From Plazaster borealis (lineage: Eukaryota; Echinodermata; Asteroidea; Forcipulatida; Labidiasteridae): 64,000 bases of DNA. Numbering within the stretch: position 1 is the stretch's first letter; every line of letters begins with the position of its first letter. The stretch spans positions 1,564,501 through 1,628,500 of the forward strand of contig CM037473.1 of NCBI GenBank assembly GCA_021014325.1, read 5' to 3'. Positions 45,301 to 56,701 of the stretch are shown one piece after another. A program made the position numbers and the translations under genes. The notes under the pieces were generated by a model. That model did not search any database. It saw nothing but the letters and a program-made list of their open reading frames with translations, and was not told the DNA's origin.

Positions 45301-48300
45301 TTTTACAATCTATACATCATCAGAAAGTTCGTTAAAGGTTCAACAAACGCTACACAGAAAGTGACCCCATTTGACCTTGACTTCCGGTTCAACCCGGATA
45401 TTTAAAATTTCAGAAAATTCGTATCTCAAAAACTACTTATCATTTCAGCATAAATTTTGCATCAGGTTGTAGAACATTGAGCCTGCTCAAACGTTTGCAC
45501 AGAAATAACAACATTTTGACATTCACATCTTGCCTTATAACCACCGGCATTAAAGCGCACGTTTGTGTTGACCCACTTTAATGTTCAACAAACGCTACAC
45601 AAAAAGTGACCTCATTTGACCTTGACTTCCGGTTCAAACCGGAAGATGAAATTGTATATTTGAAAAATACAGAACTCCTGAACCACACATTGGATTTTTA
45701 TCATCTATACATCATCAGAAAGGGCTCCAAAGATTTATGAAACGCTACACACTGTGACCTTATTTGACCTTGACTTCCGGTTCAAACCGGACGTTGAAAG
45801 TTAATGTTTCAACAAATCGTTGGAAGTTTACAATCCATACAATCATCTAAATCATCTTCATAAACTAAACGCGCTACACAAAATGTGACCCCTATTTGAC
45901 CTTGACTTCCGGTCCAAACCGGAAGTTGATGTTAATTTTTTTGAAAAATTCATAACTCCTGGACCAGGCATTGGATTGATAAGGTAGAATGTTTATTCAT
46001 TCAATCACTCCCCACGAACACCTTGTTTTTGTCACATGACAAAAACTCAATGTCTAGTGTTTGTTTTTTTTTCGTCTCCATCTTCTTCTTCTTCTTCCCT
46101 AGAACTCTTCTCTAGAGCATAACTCAAGATTGAAATTGAATTGAACATTGAAACTCATCAGACAATTGAATCTGAATATGAAGACGGCACAGCTTTCATG
46201 ACATCATGATGACGTCATCGGGTGTCGAATTACAAGGTTTTTAAAGTTGAAAAATGACCATTTGGTATTTGCTGTATCTCATTGAATATGAAAGCTATGA
46301 TATTCATAATTGGGCATGTGATAGATCAAGACTGGGGCTACATTTCAAAAGTTAACGTCAAAATCGTATGACCTTTCCTTCGAGGTCATGCCCCTAGGTC
46401 GAAGTTTGCCTTTGGTTTTTTTCTTGATAAACATCATTTTCGGGCTTATTTACGGCATAACTCAAGATTGAAATTGAATTTTACATTGAAACTCATAAGA
46501 CATTTGAACCTAAATATCAAAACGACACAAACTTGATGATGTCATGATGACGTCATCAGGTATTGAATTACATCAAATCAAAGTTTAATATTTGAAATAA
46601 AATCATAACTCATGAACGACATGTTGGATTTTTACAATCTATACATCATCGGAAAGTTCGTTAAAGGTTCAACAAACGCTACACAGAAAGTGACCCCATT
46701 TGACATTGACTTCCGGTTCAACCCGGAAATTTAAAGTTTGATAAAATTCGTATCTCAAAAACTATTTATCATTTCAGCATAAATTTTGCATCAGGTTGTA
46801 GAACATTGCGCCTGCTCAAACTTTTGCACAGAAATAACAACATTTTGACATTTACATCTTATCTTATAACCACCGGCATTAAAGTGCACGTTTGTGTTGG
46901 CCCACTTTGATAACGCGGGATAGTGTAAAAGCACGTGTACAGATGTACACATGTATATTGAACGTGTAGTTCAGTTTACATCAACTACATGTAGGAGTAC
47001 ATTTAGCATCACTGCGTGTTACCTTGTTTATTGCGCACCACGGCATAAAGATAATCAGTCTAATACTTGAAAAAATCGAAACTCCTGAACCACATATTGG
47101 ATTTTTACAATCTATACATCATCTGAAAGGTCTTTATAAAACCTAACATACGCTACACTAATTGTGACCCCGTTTGACCTTGACTTCCGGTTCAAAGCGG
47201 AAGTTGAAATTTAATGTTTCAAAATTCATAATTCCTGAACCACACAATGGATTTTTACAATCTATACATCATTGGACAAGTATGTAACAAATTAACAAAC
47301 GATATACAGAATGTGACCCCAATTGACCTTTACTTCCTGTTCAAACCGGAAGATGAAATTTAATATTTGAAAAAATCATAACTCCTGAATCACACATTGG
47401 ATTTTTATCATCTATACATCATCAGAAAGGGCTCCAAACATTTAAGAAACGCTACACACTGTGACCTCATTTGACCTTGACTTCCGGTTGAAACCAGAAA
47501 GTGAAAGTTAATGTTTCAACAAATTGTTGGAGGTTTACAATCCATACATCATTTAAAACGTCTTCATAAACTAAATGCGCTACACATAATGTGACCCCTA
47601 TTTGACGTTGACTTCCGGTCCAAACCGGAAGTTGATGTTAAACTTTTAGAAAAATTCATAACTCCTGGACCAGGCATTGGATTGATAAGGTAGAATGTTT
47701 ATTCATTCAAGCACTCCCCACGAACACCTTGTTTTTGTCACATGACAAAAACTGAAAGTCTAGTTATTATTATTATTATTTTTTTTTTGGGGGGGGGAGT
47801 AATCATCTGTTCAATAATTATTTTTTAATCAACAAAATTTGATTGATGTGTATCATCATCAACTCATTGTGGAAAATGTCAACTTCAGCAGAGGGAATAA
47901 GCCCTACTTCTTTCTCTGGAGTGTTGCCAGACTCCTTTTTTCAAATTGATTATTAAATTTTTGAAACTCAATGCTAACCCCATAGTTCAATGTGTTAAAA
48001 TGAGATTTAACCGAAAATTGTTGGTAGGCCTATATATATATAATTGGAGTTTTATAGTGAAATATGGATATAATTAAACACATTATCCCTGCCAGGGGGC
48101 ACAATGTGACAATGTGCCCAGAACTATAATTTGCCTGTTATTGGGTTCAGCTGTTACCATGGCAACTGTCGGTAAAACATTTCAATGTTTTTGAGTTATT
48201 TTGTTTTTGTCTTTTTAAACAAAAGTTTAAATTATTGTCCTTGTTTTTTCTCCCAAAATAGATGGTTGTGATGGGTGACTTAATAGTATTTAATGCATTG

Positions 48301-50726
48301 TGGGAACTCCCAATGGCCGCCATATCCGGGGACCATCTTGGTTGTGGTGTTTTCAGCCCGTAATTAGGGGGTTCAAACTCAGTTTTTTATCAATGGAATA
48401 TTTTTAACATGCAAATTTCCAACTTTTCTTGCGAAGAAATACTATGAATCATCAAACAGGCCCATCATTGTAACCTTAGTGGGGGAAAAAATACAGATTT
48501 AATTGTTTTTTAAAATAAACCAATGATTATAGCATCCCCAACAGTGAACCCAGTAGACCTACTTAATTAAAATGTAATGTCATGTTGTTGATTATGTCAA
48601 AATAAACAAATTTGCAAAGTTGTATGGCATTTGGAAAACAAATACTGAAATTATGGGGAAAAATAAGGTTTTTGACAAAAAATGGGAAAAAAAGTACAAG
48701 AAATTCCCTTTAGTGACACAAATTTTAAAAATTTGTTTTCTGCATCATGTAGAATTTGGTAAAATAAACATTTGTGACAAGTTTAATCAATATCGCTTAA
48801 GAACTTTGGATAATACGGAGAGGGAGGCACTATGTGGCCATGTTTACAAATCAAAACAAAAGGGAAAATGCCTGGCAATACTGCAAAGAATAACTTATTT
48901 TTTCCGAATCAAATTTTTTAATTTTCCACAAGACCAATGTCTCATCTGAACTATATTTGGTCGATATTGAAATCTGAGCACTACCATGTGGGATATGAGC
49001 TGTCAAAATAGGGTATATTTTCATACAAGTCCAAAAACACCCCTATCTGAAACTAATGGTAGGCCTATAACCCACCCATATACCTGGTAATTATTTGTAT
49101 GCATTCAATGCAGCCTCTAAGGTCCCACTTATATCCATAACAAAATTATGGTCTATATTCTATTTAATGGTAACGCAGCCTTGAAAATAGGGAAATTTCG
49201 ATATTCCAAAACCGAAAAAATGGCGAAACCACTCTGAAATAGTAAAGTTTGGGGCCACGGTCCATCAAATATGAAAGTAAGAAGAAAATCTATTTTTGAC
49301 CGTGGCCACCCTATGTTTGATATTTACAGTCCCTTAATGGGGCAAATTGCCTCAAAATCTCAAAAAATGTTGCTGTTTGGAATTACTCCTCATCCTTTTT
49401 AAGAGTTGTCCATGCACTAAAACACATAGCATACAGTGTGTTGTAGTTAGTGAGAATGCACTAAAACACATACAGTGTGTTGTAATTAGTGAGAATGCAC
49501 TAAAACACACACAGTATGTTGTGTGAGCATGCGCTAAATCACCCACAGTGTGTTGTAATTAGTGAGAAGTGATTACAAAAACATGAGTTTGTCTCTGGAA
49601 ATACAACCAGCGTAACATACGGTCCGCCATTTTGTGGAGTAAAAAAATGAGTTCCACAAAATAGCGGACCGTCTTTTGTCATAAAATTAACACAAATTTA
49701 CATGCATTTGTGATTTTTGTTAGCTGCTCTTAACTTACCAATTACAAGGAATGGTGCAGCACCCACAACAGTTGCGTAAGGCACACCGATGTAGCTCATG
49801 AGACCGAACGAGGAGACCAGCGCTAAACACGCTGATATGACTCCGCAAATAGCCAGCCAGGGCTTGCTCCTAACCAAGTCAAACATCATACACGAAACAA
49901 CAGTAAATGTAACAAAAACACCCAATGTGATGGAAAAGTCTCTGATGATGTTAGAGCTTGCGTTATCCAGCTCGTCTTCAAGTGTTGTAGACACAAGGTG
50001 CGTAACACTGATCTTAGATGAGTTAAACGTGGAGAAGACTTTGATGAACAGTTTTTCCCACCTTGCAGCCCTTTGGTCTCCCAGCTTGTCTTCGTGCAAT
50101 AAGATGTAAGTCAGTAACAAAGCTTCTGCTGATTGTACCTCATCAGATGACCTTGACTTGAATTTCACTCCTCCAAGTTCTCCTCCAAGAAAGACGACAG
50201 AGTTTTCATCTTTCTTGTGAAGAGGGTACGTCAGAGCAATCTCCGACACCGTGGATGAGTTATATCTGTACACGGACAATAAAGCATTTTCGTTGCAAAC
50301 TCCGTTAACCTTGGAGCAGAGATCGAAGAAGCCGTATTCTTGATTGTCTTTTAGAATGCTAATATTCATAATCGTCTCATGCAGATTCAAAACTTCTTGA
50401 ATGACACTCTTCTCGAGTATGTTGCCGCTGTCTTTCACCCGTATGAGAGCATTTCCATACCTGTTAAGCTTTGACACAAACGGATCGCTTTCCCCGTTTT
50501 GCTCAAACAGTTCCTCCAGCGTAGATCGATCCGTTTTCGCCTGCCCGTTTGACGGCGTGTAAAGTTCCTCTACGTTATGTACTTCCTTTAGAAAGACTAG
50601 ACCAGTGCCGAGAACTGCAGTTAGTAACACAGGAACTATCAGGAATGGTAACGGATGTCTAGCGATGAAACCTCCGTAGTTGAAGAATCCCAACCGCATT
50701 GGTCTTTCGATGCAGTTAAATGCCAT
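36395..50726 (-). CDS. patched domain-containing (PTR/PTCHD-type) membrane protein, complete, two exons
   Basis: Exon 1 runs 50726-49739 (329 codons + 1 nt, donor GTAAGT); exon 2 runs 38211-36395 (acceptor CTTCAG, stop TAA). The join gives a 934-residue protein, the usual PTCHD size. TM1 is near residues 27-47, followed by VEELYTP in a large extracellular loop. A sterol-sensing domain starts near residue 265; its TM4 carries GIGVDDMF, formed across the splice. A second TM bundle has GFSVDFSAH. The GxxxD(D) acids are the proton-relay type residues of RND-family transporters. C-terminal tail about 70 residues, no motif recognised. Closest named group is PTCHD3-like/PTR proteins, less Patched or Dispatched proper. 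Substrate unknown; sterol or lipid export is the family expectation. Confidence 0.93.
38239..38970 (+). mobile_element. HINE-like element, decayed copy in the PTCHD intron
   Basis: Starts CTAGATATTCAGTTTTTATG and ends at a degraded hairpin AGGTTTTGGGC..GCCGAACACC. The interior keeps one recognisable ETS/nuclear-receptor unit (TTTCCGGTTTTGACC then AAGGTCAAACTGGGGTCA) and two TGACGTCA palindromes (38409, 38560 regions). It lies 28 bp from the exon 2 acceptor. Same family as 2856-4034 and 42423-44141. Confidence 0.7.
39047..39420. mobile_element. TTAA-flanked MITE, AAAGGAACGTTACAGAA termini
   Basis: TTAAAGGAACGTTACAGAAC left end and GTTCTGTAATG-type right end (ATTCTGTAATGTTCCTTTAA). The centre has the palindrome CGCTCATGAGCG. 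A truncated second copy lies at 52086-52345. Confidence 0.85.
39421..40200. other. intron sequence, nothing recognised
   Basis: No coding frame, RNA gene or repeat end identified. An E-box-free AT-rich stretch with one TGACGTCA at about 39908. Confidence 0.4.
40201..40594. mobile_element. TTAA-family MITE
   Basis: ATTGTATACGTTTGGTAGATG left end and CAAACGTATACAGACCCTTTA right end. TATGTCAACGCAGGAAGAATA and the internal GAAACGATACTGTC block match the family. Confidence 0.85.
41193..41589. mobile_element. TTAA-family MITE, full copy
   Basis: TTTAAAGGGGTTGTATACG left end and CAAATGTATACAGACCCTTTAA right end. It shares over half of its body with 40201-40594. Confidence 0.85.
42423..44141 (+). 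mobile_element. HINE-like element, copy 2 (complete, 1719 bp)
   Basis: The 5' end CTAGACTTTCAG precedes the hairpin GTTTTTGTCA-TG-TGACAAAAAC and AAGGTGTTCGTGG. The core has at least five ~150-bp units with CTTCCGG..CCGGAAG dyads (near 42553, 42688, 42832, 42982, 43436). The 3' part has TGACGTCA palindromes near 43608, 43945 and 43958, then a purine tract and the 31-bp hairpin at 44111-44141. Inserted in the left arm of the 41736-49336 foldback. Confidence 0.8.
44597..44827. mobile_element. MITE, GGGCCCAATTTCATAGAGCT termini
   Basis: AGGGCCCAATTTCATAGAGC left and GCTCTATGAAATTGGGCCCT right, with ATGAAATTTCTTCCTTGATA inverted further in. A very regular 231-bp palindromic element in the centre of the foldback. 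Confidence 0.85.
44935..47763 (-). mobile_element. HINE-like elements, head-to-tail dimer with three 3' hairpins (copies 3-4)
   Basis: Read on the minus strand: one copy starts at CTAGACTTTCAG (47763) and runs to about 46058, where its 3' hairpin is missing. The next copy starts at 46057 (CTAGACATTGAG) and runs to three successive 31-bp hairpins at 45057-45027, 45016-44986 and 44965-44935, spaced about 41-51 bp. Each copy carries four or five ETS/nuclear-receptor units and TGACGTCA palindromes near 45219, 46209 and 46549. Inverted relative to copy 2 within the same foldback. Confidence 0.8.
49413..49566. repeat. ~45-bp tandem repeat in PTCHD intron
   Basis: Three to four units of ATGCACTAAAACACAT with ACAGTGTGTTGTAATTAGTG. 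Located about 170 bp from the exon 1 donor. Confidence 0.85.
49618..49671. repeat. 54-bp hairpin
   Basis: ACGGTCCGCCATTTTGTGGA pairs with TCCACAAAATAGCGGACCGT around an AT-rich loop, one mismatch in 20. Too short to classify; could be an ultrashort MITE. Confidence 0.7.
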
Positions 50727-51309
50727 GTTGCTCGTCGGTTAGGTATCCAGGATTTTGCTTCGGATCTGTGTCCTTTCTCAAAGTCGTGTTACGTCGATAC
50801 AGCATGTAGCTTTAGTAGAAGCGTATAATACGCTGTCAAAAGTTCAACACGATTTTAGACGAGGCAACGCTCTCTGTGATTATGTGGCTACACAAAGCAT
50901 ATGCAACTTGCGATGCTAAGGGTGACCAGTTGGATAAGTTTATCCAACCCAATCAACCGCGTCAATGATGTCATCGAACAAAAATAATTCTGCAGTCTTT
51001 CCGTCAAGTCATTCGGCCGACGCATGCACATCGGCTATTTCACAACTTCTCAAGTTTTCTCAGATCTAAAATTGACAAACTATGTTTGTATTTAATTTTT
51101 ACCAAAAACTCACTGGTTAAGTTAATCGTTTGAGGGCATTTATTATAACAAAATGTGGGGGTTTTGAATGAATGAAACTGAAACTGTTTGAAAAAATATA
51201 CGTAAAATACAAGTCATCATAATCATAAAAAACCACACAAACAAAAGAAGCTCAGTGCATTGTCAATAGCTGTTTCTAACAGAGCAGAGGTAGCTAGGTG
51301 TGAAATTGG
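50727..51309 (-). promoter_or_regulatory. upstream region of the patched-domain gene
   Basis: The first 583 bp upstream of the start codon at 50726, up to the foldback element boundary. It includes a TGATGTCATCG near 50967-50977 and no TATA box in an obvious position. No other gene seen. The TU/FB-like element inserted here would sit immediately 5' of the gene. Confidence 0.35.
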
Positions 51310-51344
51310 TAGACGTGTATGGCAAGCCATATGCCCAATAATTC

Positions 51345-51985
51345 GATAAACACTGTTTATCACCGATAAACACTGTTTTTCGCCGATAAACACTGTTTTT
51401 CGACCGATAAACACTGTTTTTCGAGAAAGACTATGTTTATCACTTGATAAACACAGTTTATCTTGATAAACACTGTTTTTCGCCGATAAACATAGTTTTT
51501 CGCCGATAAACAGAGTTTATCGAGATAAACATTGTTTATCAACTGATAAACACTGTTTATCGAAAAACTCTGTTTATCGCTTGATAAACAGAGTTTTTCG
51601 GGGTGATAAACAGAGTTTTTCGATAAACACTGTTTATCAACTGATAAACATAGTTTTTCGAAAAACTGTGTTTATCGGTCGATAAACAGAGTTTTTCGAT
51701 AAACTCTGTTTATCACTTGATAAACACAGTTTTTTGATAAACATAGTTTTTCGATAAACACAGTTTTTCGCCGACGCCAAGTGCTCAATAATTCGATAAA
51801 CTCTGTTTATCACTTGATAAAGAGTTTTTCGATAAACTCTGTTTATCACTCGATAAACACAGTTTTGGCGATAAACACAGTTTTTCGCCGACGCCAAATG
51901 CTCAATAATTCGATAAACAGTGTTTATCATTCGATAAACAGTGTTTATCATTCGATAAACAGTGTTTATCATTCGATAAACATGG
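51345..51985. repeat. left arm: ~28 palindromic units of GATAAACANTGTTTATC type
   Basis: Roughly one unit per 22 bp. The perfect form is CGATAAACACTGTTTATCG. Variants alter the middle base pair (CACTG, CAGAG, CATAG, CACAG) or degrade one half to GTTTTTCG. Linkers are 0-6 bp (CC, AC, CTT, GT). Confidence 0.95.
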
Positions 51986-52085
51986 TTATAAAGTCTGCCT
52001 CGGGAGGGCGCTGTCCTGCAGATTTGCGCTCAAATTATTGGAGAGTTTGTTGTCGACACGGTGACAGTGTGTCCTATTTCATGAA

Positions 52086-52345
52086 ATTAAAGGAACATTA
52101 CAGAATTGGTTTTTGCTAACAAACCAGTTGCTGGCAGTGTAAGCACTTTATATAATCCACCATATACATAAACTGACAAACCTGTAGAAGTTTGAGATCG
52201 ATCGGCCATCTGGGTCACGAGAAAATAGTGAAAAACCGATTACACATTTGCATGTGTTATACAATGCATGAATAAAACGCTCATGAGCGATAAACTCCAA
52301 TCGGAAATTAGTTTTATTTATTTCTCATCAAATATGGCAAATATG
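52086..52345. mobile_element. truncated copy of the 39047 MITE
   Basis: TTAAAGGAACATTACAGAAT, CGCTCATGAGCG and ATTTCTCATCAAATATGGC match 39047-39420 in inverse orientation. Its far end is missing. Inserted inside the foldback element. Confidence 0.8.
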
Positions 52346-52621
52346 GGTTTCCAGTTCCCCGTTTCGGGTTTTCCGTCCTCCCACATCTAAAACAACATTT
52401 CTTACCTAACGTTATTCATCCTGTTATTAGCGCTTGTACGCCGTTGTGTTGGATGTGTAAGGAAATAAATTTCATATCCATATGATTATATTAGTCTACG
52501 TTTTAGGGATGCTGGTAAAATCTGTTAACGATTTTTACCTCTCGAAAGCTCGAAGCAAACATGAAACAGGATGAAAAAAGGGGTAACAGGGTAGGATTTG
52601 CAGCCCGTTGGGCTCTATTTG

Positions 52622-55600
52622 GTATTATTATTATTATTATTATTTATTTGGCAATTCACATAAAAATACAAAATTACAAATTTTATACGAAAAGGATAAA
52701 CTCTTAAAAACATTAAATATAAATATATACATCTGGATATAAAAAAAGGAGGGCAGGCAGTAAAAGAAAAAACAAAGAACTGCACGGCTGAGGACAACAG
52801 AAAGACATCAACTACTACAATCCAGGTTTGCCAGGACTGACAAAAGTGCTTGCACTGTCACCAAGAGGTGTGTCAGTCCAACCTGGAAGGACGAGAGACA
52901 AAAGGACAAACAATTACACATAACAAACGGGTTAACCAACAAACAAACAAACGAAAGAACGAACAAGACAAACAGGCAATCAAACACCCCGAAGCACAAA
53001 ATTACAAACAAACATACAAACTTAACAAGACACAAATTAACAAACTACAAAGACAAAACAAAACATGGACGCAAGACAACAAAAAAAAACAGACAAGATA
53101 AAAACATTACTGTTTACAAAACTGCCAGAAAAAGGATCTAGTGGGAATAAACTGCAACTTTTAGTTTCCCTTTAAAAATGTTGAAATTATCAGTAAGAAG
53201 AGAGTTTTTAACATCATTAGGTAGAGCAGACCACTTAGTTGGAAAAGAGTAAATGCAGCTGTTTTTGGTTGAATTTTTCTTGAATGATCAATGGTTAAAA
53301 CAAAGCTTGTCAGTATGCCTGCTGTTGATGGTAATTAAACTTAAGATGGGAACAGTGTCTCTTTGATCATTAATAAGCAATTTGGAAATCAAGCATAAAC
53401 TTTGATACTCTCGTCGTTTACTACGAGGGAATAGATTTAAGCGAGCAAGTCTAGACTCATAAGGTTCATCTTGGCGTCTCTGTTTAAGGATCATTCTGGT
53501 GGCTGTCCGTTGAATTTTTTCTACAGCCGCAATATTTTTTTGTAAAAATGGATTCCAAATTGGAGAGCAATAATCTAACACAGGCAAAACCAGAGACTTA
53601 TACAATTGCAAGAGAGCTTCAAGTGATGAATGACCAGCTACACTGCGGATAAAACCAAGTAATCTATTGCACTTAGAGACAGTGTTTTGAACATGTATAT
53701 CCCAAGACATATTATAAGACAATGTGACTCCAAGCAATTTTAGATTGTCAACTGTTTCAAGAGACTGCACATAGTAAGTAGGTTTAGTTCGAGATCTACT
53801 ACGATTCAAAGATAAAACCTTACATTTGGAAATATTCAAGGTTAGAGCATTCTTTTGAGACCAACTTACAAGCTGATCAAGATCATTTTGTAAAACTGTT
53901 TCATGTTCCTGCGAATTCACAGAGTGGTATATGAAGGTGTCATCTGCAAACTGACCAATGGAGGAATTTACATGAAGATGTAGGTCATTAACGTAGACGC
54001 TGAAAAGAAGTGGGCCCAAAACTGAACCTTGAGGAATTCCAGACTCCACTGGTATCCAGTCCGCAGAATGTCCCCCAAATACCACTCTTTGAAAACGATC
54101 ACATAGAAAGGATTTGGTCCATGCTAAGAGATGTCCGGAAATACCATAAGTGAGTTCAAGCTTTGTTAACAAAGTCTGATGACAGAGACTGTCAAAGGCT
54201 CTGCTGTAGTCCAAAGAAATAATATCAACTCTAGAGTTTGTTTTGTCCAAGGTTTTGAGCCATTCTGTTGTGCAGTTTAGAAGGAGGGTCCACATGAAAG
54301 ATTAGGCCGAAAACCATGTTGCGAGTTGGCCCATAAACCGTAATTATTCATGTGATCCCGGAGACTTTCACAGACGATGCTCTCAAGTAATTTGGAGATA
54401 ATCGACGTCAGTGCGATTGGACGATAGTTGTTTAGTTCCATTTTATTACCCTTTTTGAAGATCGGTACAATGTTTGCTTGCTTCCATCCAAGAGGTAATC
54501 GTCCAGTGCTCAAAGAAAGGTTGAATAGACTAGCCAGAACTGGTGCGATTTCCTCTGGGCAGAGTTTCAACATATCCACAGTTACCAGGTCTGGACCGAC
54601 AGCTTTACCACGGGTCATTTTGTTGATCCTGCTGAGAACCTGATGACTGTTGACACTTACAGAATTCAAACCAGGAATTTGTAAGACAGGAGAAGTGATG
54701 GTGGAGTTTTCATGGTCTAAAGATCGTGTGAAAAAACTTCTAAAGTGGACGTTGAAGGCATCAGCAATGCAAGAAGTATCCCTACATTCATTTCCGTCGA
54801 CATTAAAGGACCTTACTTCAGGCTCAACTCGGCGTGCCCTGATGAATGACCAGAAGTGTTTCTTTCCATCTTTAGACTGTAGTAACTTATTTATGTGATT
54901 TGCATGAGCAAGTTTAATTGAGTTGCTGAGTTTATTGCGGAAAAATTTATATCTTGTCCAAAGGTTGTCACATCCAGTTTTTTTTTGCACGACGAAAAAG
55001 TCCGTTTTTCAGTGTGATGAGTTTTCGAATCTCTGGTGTGATCCACGACTTGGTTTTTTTCTTTTGTCTCCGAGATGGAACACTATCTTTGATGCATGCT
55101 GTAAACACATCAAGAAATGATGACCAAGATGCATCAATATCCTGGCTAATGAAGGAGTTCCAGGGAACAGCGGATAATAAATGTTTTAAATGATCGACGT
55201 TGGCCTTTTTGTACATGAAGCATGTACGCAGAAGCTTTTTAAGTCGTCTAGGTTGACCAGCAATTTTAAAGGAGACGGCAGCATGATCAGAGTTTCCTAG
55301 GCCATTCACCACATCAACATCTCGGACGCAATCAGGTCTTGATGTAAAAAGCAAGTCTAGCATTGAACCTTGGCGAGTTTGTTCCTTCACCAGTTGATGT
55401 AGACCATTTGAATCACTGATATGTTGTAAATCAGCAGACAGCTTAGAGTTGTTCTTTTCAAAATTCCAATCTATATTAAAGTCACCGATGATTATAATGC
55501 CAGAAAAGCTATCCAACGGCAAACTCCAGAGTAGTTCATCAAATTTCTCAATGAAGTTGATATCAGTTGGTGGTCGATAAACCGTACCGACAAGCCAGCT

Positions 55601-55985
55601 TTCTGCATTAATGTTACATGTCATCCATACACTTTCAAGTTGAGTACTCACAGCAACATCATTGTTAAGCGAAAACAGTTAAGGATCAAGTTCAGGTTTC
55701 ATGGCAAGGAGCACACCCCCTCCCCTGGAGCCGCGATCTTTGCGAGCAATGACAAAGTCCTGAAGGATTGCAGAGTTCGGAACATCAGGTGTCAGCCATG
55801 TTTCAGTTATCCCAATAACACCGATGTTCTGGGAGGTGACTACTCCTTGACGTTCTATCAGTTTATTTTTAACAGTGGGGCGATTAAAGGCTTCGATAAA
55901 GCCACCAAGAGTAGTGCATGTAACAGTAACTTCATGGTTTGCAAACCATTGAAGTTGTAGACAATTAAGACAATACGGGGGAAAA
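52622..55985 (-). pseudogene. CR1/L2-like non-LTR retrotransposon, decayed, inside the foldback element
   Basis: On the minus strand, in order: endonuclease (ITETWL, RGGGVLL near 55880-55680, interrupted by a stop; then VGTVYRPP, IIGDFNIDW, SMLDLLFTSR, GNSDHAAV at 55651-54968); reverse transcriptase (NYRPIALTS, ISKLLE, QHGFRP at 54990-54277; DYSRAFD, SGIPQGSVLGPLLF, FADDT, LNISKCKVL, LKLLGVTL at 54295-53288); then a 3' UTR ending AAATAAATAATAATAATA at 52622. At least one stop and two frameshifts (near 54980 and 54290) inactivate it. No ORF1 seen, so 5'-truncated. Confidence 0.93.
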
Positions 55986-56154
55986 TTAATGTTATAAACT
56001 GATCAATTTCAACTATTTCGCATGTGACATAGAAATAGTTACACCCGGCGCGGTATATACCTCGCAGGTACACGTGTATACCAGCTGCATTGACAAGAGC
56101 GCACAGCTCTGCAAGAGCGGGCACTATGGTGCCCTCTTTAGACGGTGTACGAAT

Positions 56155-56701
56155 AACCATGTTTATCGAAAAACTATGTTTATCGAAAAACAGTGTTTAT
56201 CAGTCGAAACAGAGTTTTTTCGCGATAAACTCTGTTTATCGGCGAAAAACAATGTTTATCGAGTGATAAACACAGTTATTCTCAAAAAAACAGTGTTTAT
56301 CGACTGATAAACATTGTTTATCGAATTATTGGGCATCTGGCGTCGGCGAAAAACTGTGTTTATCGAAAAACTATGTTTATCAGTTGATAAACAGTGTTTA
56401 TCGAAAAACTCTGTTTATCACCCCGAAAAACCCTGTTTATCAAGCGATAAACAGAGTTTTTCGATAAACAGTGTTTATCAGTTGATAAATGTTTATCTCG
56501 ATAAACTCTGTTTATCGGCGAAAAACTATGTTTATCGGCGAAAAACAGTGTTTATCAAGATAAACTGTGTTTATCAAGTGATAAACATAGTTTTTCTCGA
56601 AAAACAGTGTTTATCGGTCGAAAAACAGTGTTTATCGGCGAAAAACAGTGTTTATCGGTGATAAACAGTGTTTATCGAATTATTGGGCATATGGCTTGCC
56701 A
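56155..56701. repeat. right arm of the foldback: palindromic GATAAACA/TGTTTATC units
   Basis: Inverted counterpart of 51318-51985. From 56701 inward the order of unit variants follows the left arm closely for roughly 300 bp, then diverges by unit gain or loss. Confidence 0.93.

Larger units (their letters stand above)
41736..49336. mobile_element. large foldback element (arms ~1 kb) in the PTCHD intron, with nested insertions
   Basis: The left arm (TAAGGGACTGTAAATATC.. from 41736, resuming at 44142 to about 44440) is repeated inverted from 49336 down to about 48250. Shared words include GGCCACGG, GGTGGGACC/GTGGGACC, ACATTAGTCTTGTAGAAA, TTGCCAGGCATT and TTTTGACATAATCAA. The ends are TA-flanked AGGGACTG. 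Removing the HINE-like inserts (42423-44141 and 44935-47763) leaves about 3.05 kb. No transposase frame survives; longest frames are arm-derived. Confidence 0.75.

Noticed and set aside
48620..48949. 109-codon Lys-rich frame
   Set aside because: It lies in the right arm of the 41736-49336 foldback and its inverted counterpart is not open.
51360..51972. Open frames rich in VYR/CLSAKN repeats in the foldback arms
   Set aside because: Stop-poor palindromic repeat units open several frames on both strands; no evidence of a protein.
52850..53101. 83-codon Gln/Asn/Lys-rich plus-strand frame
   Set aside because: Antisense to the 3' UTR of the minus-strand LINE; composition bias only.
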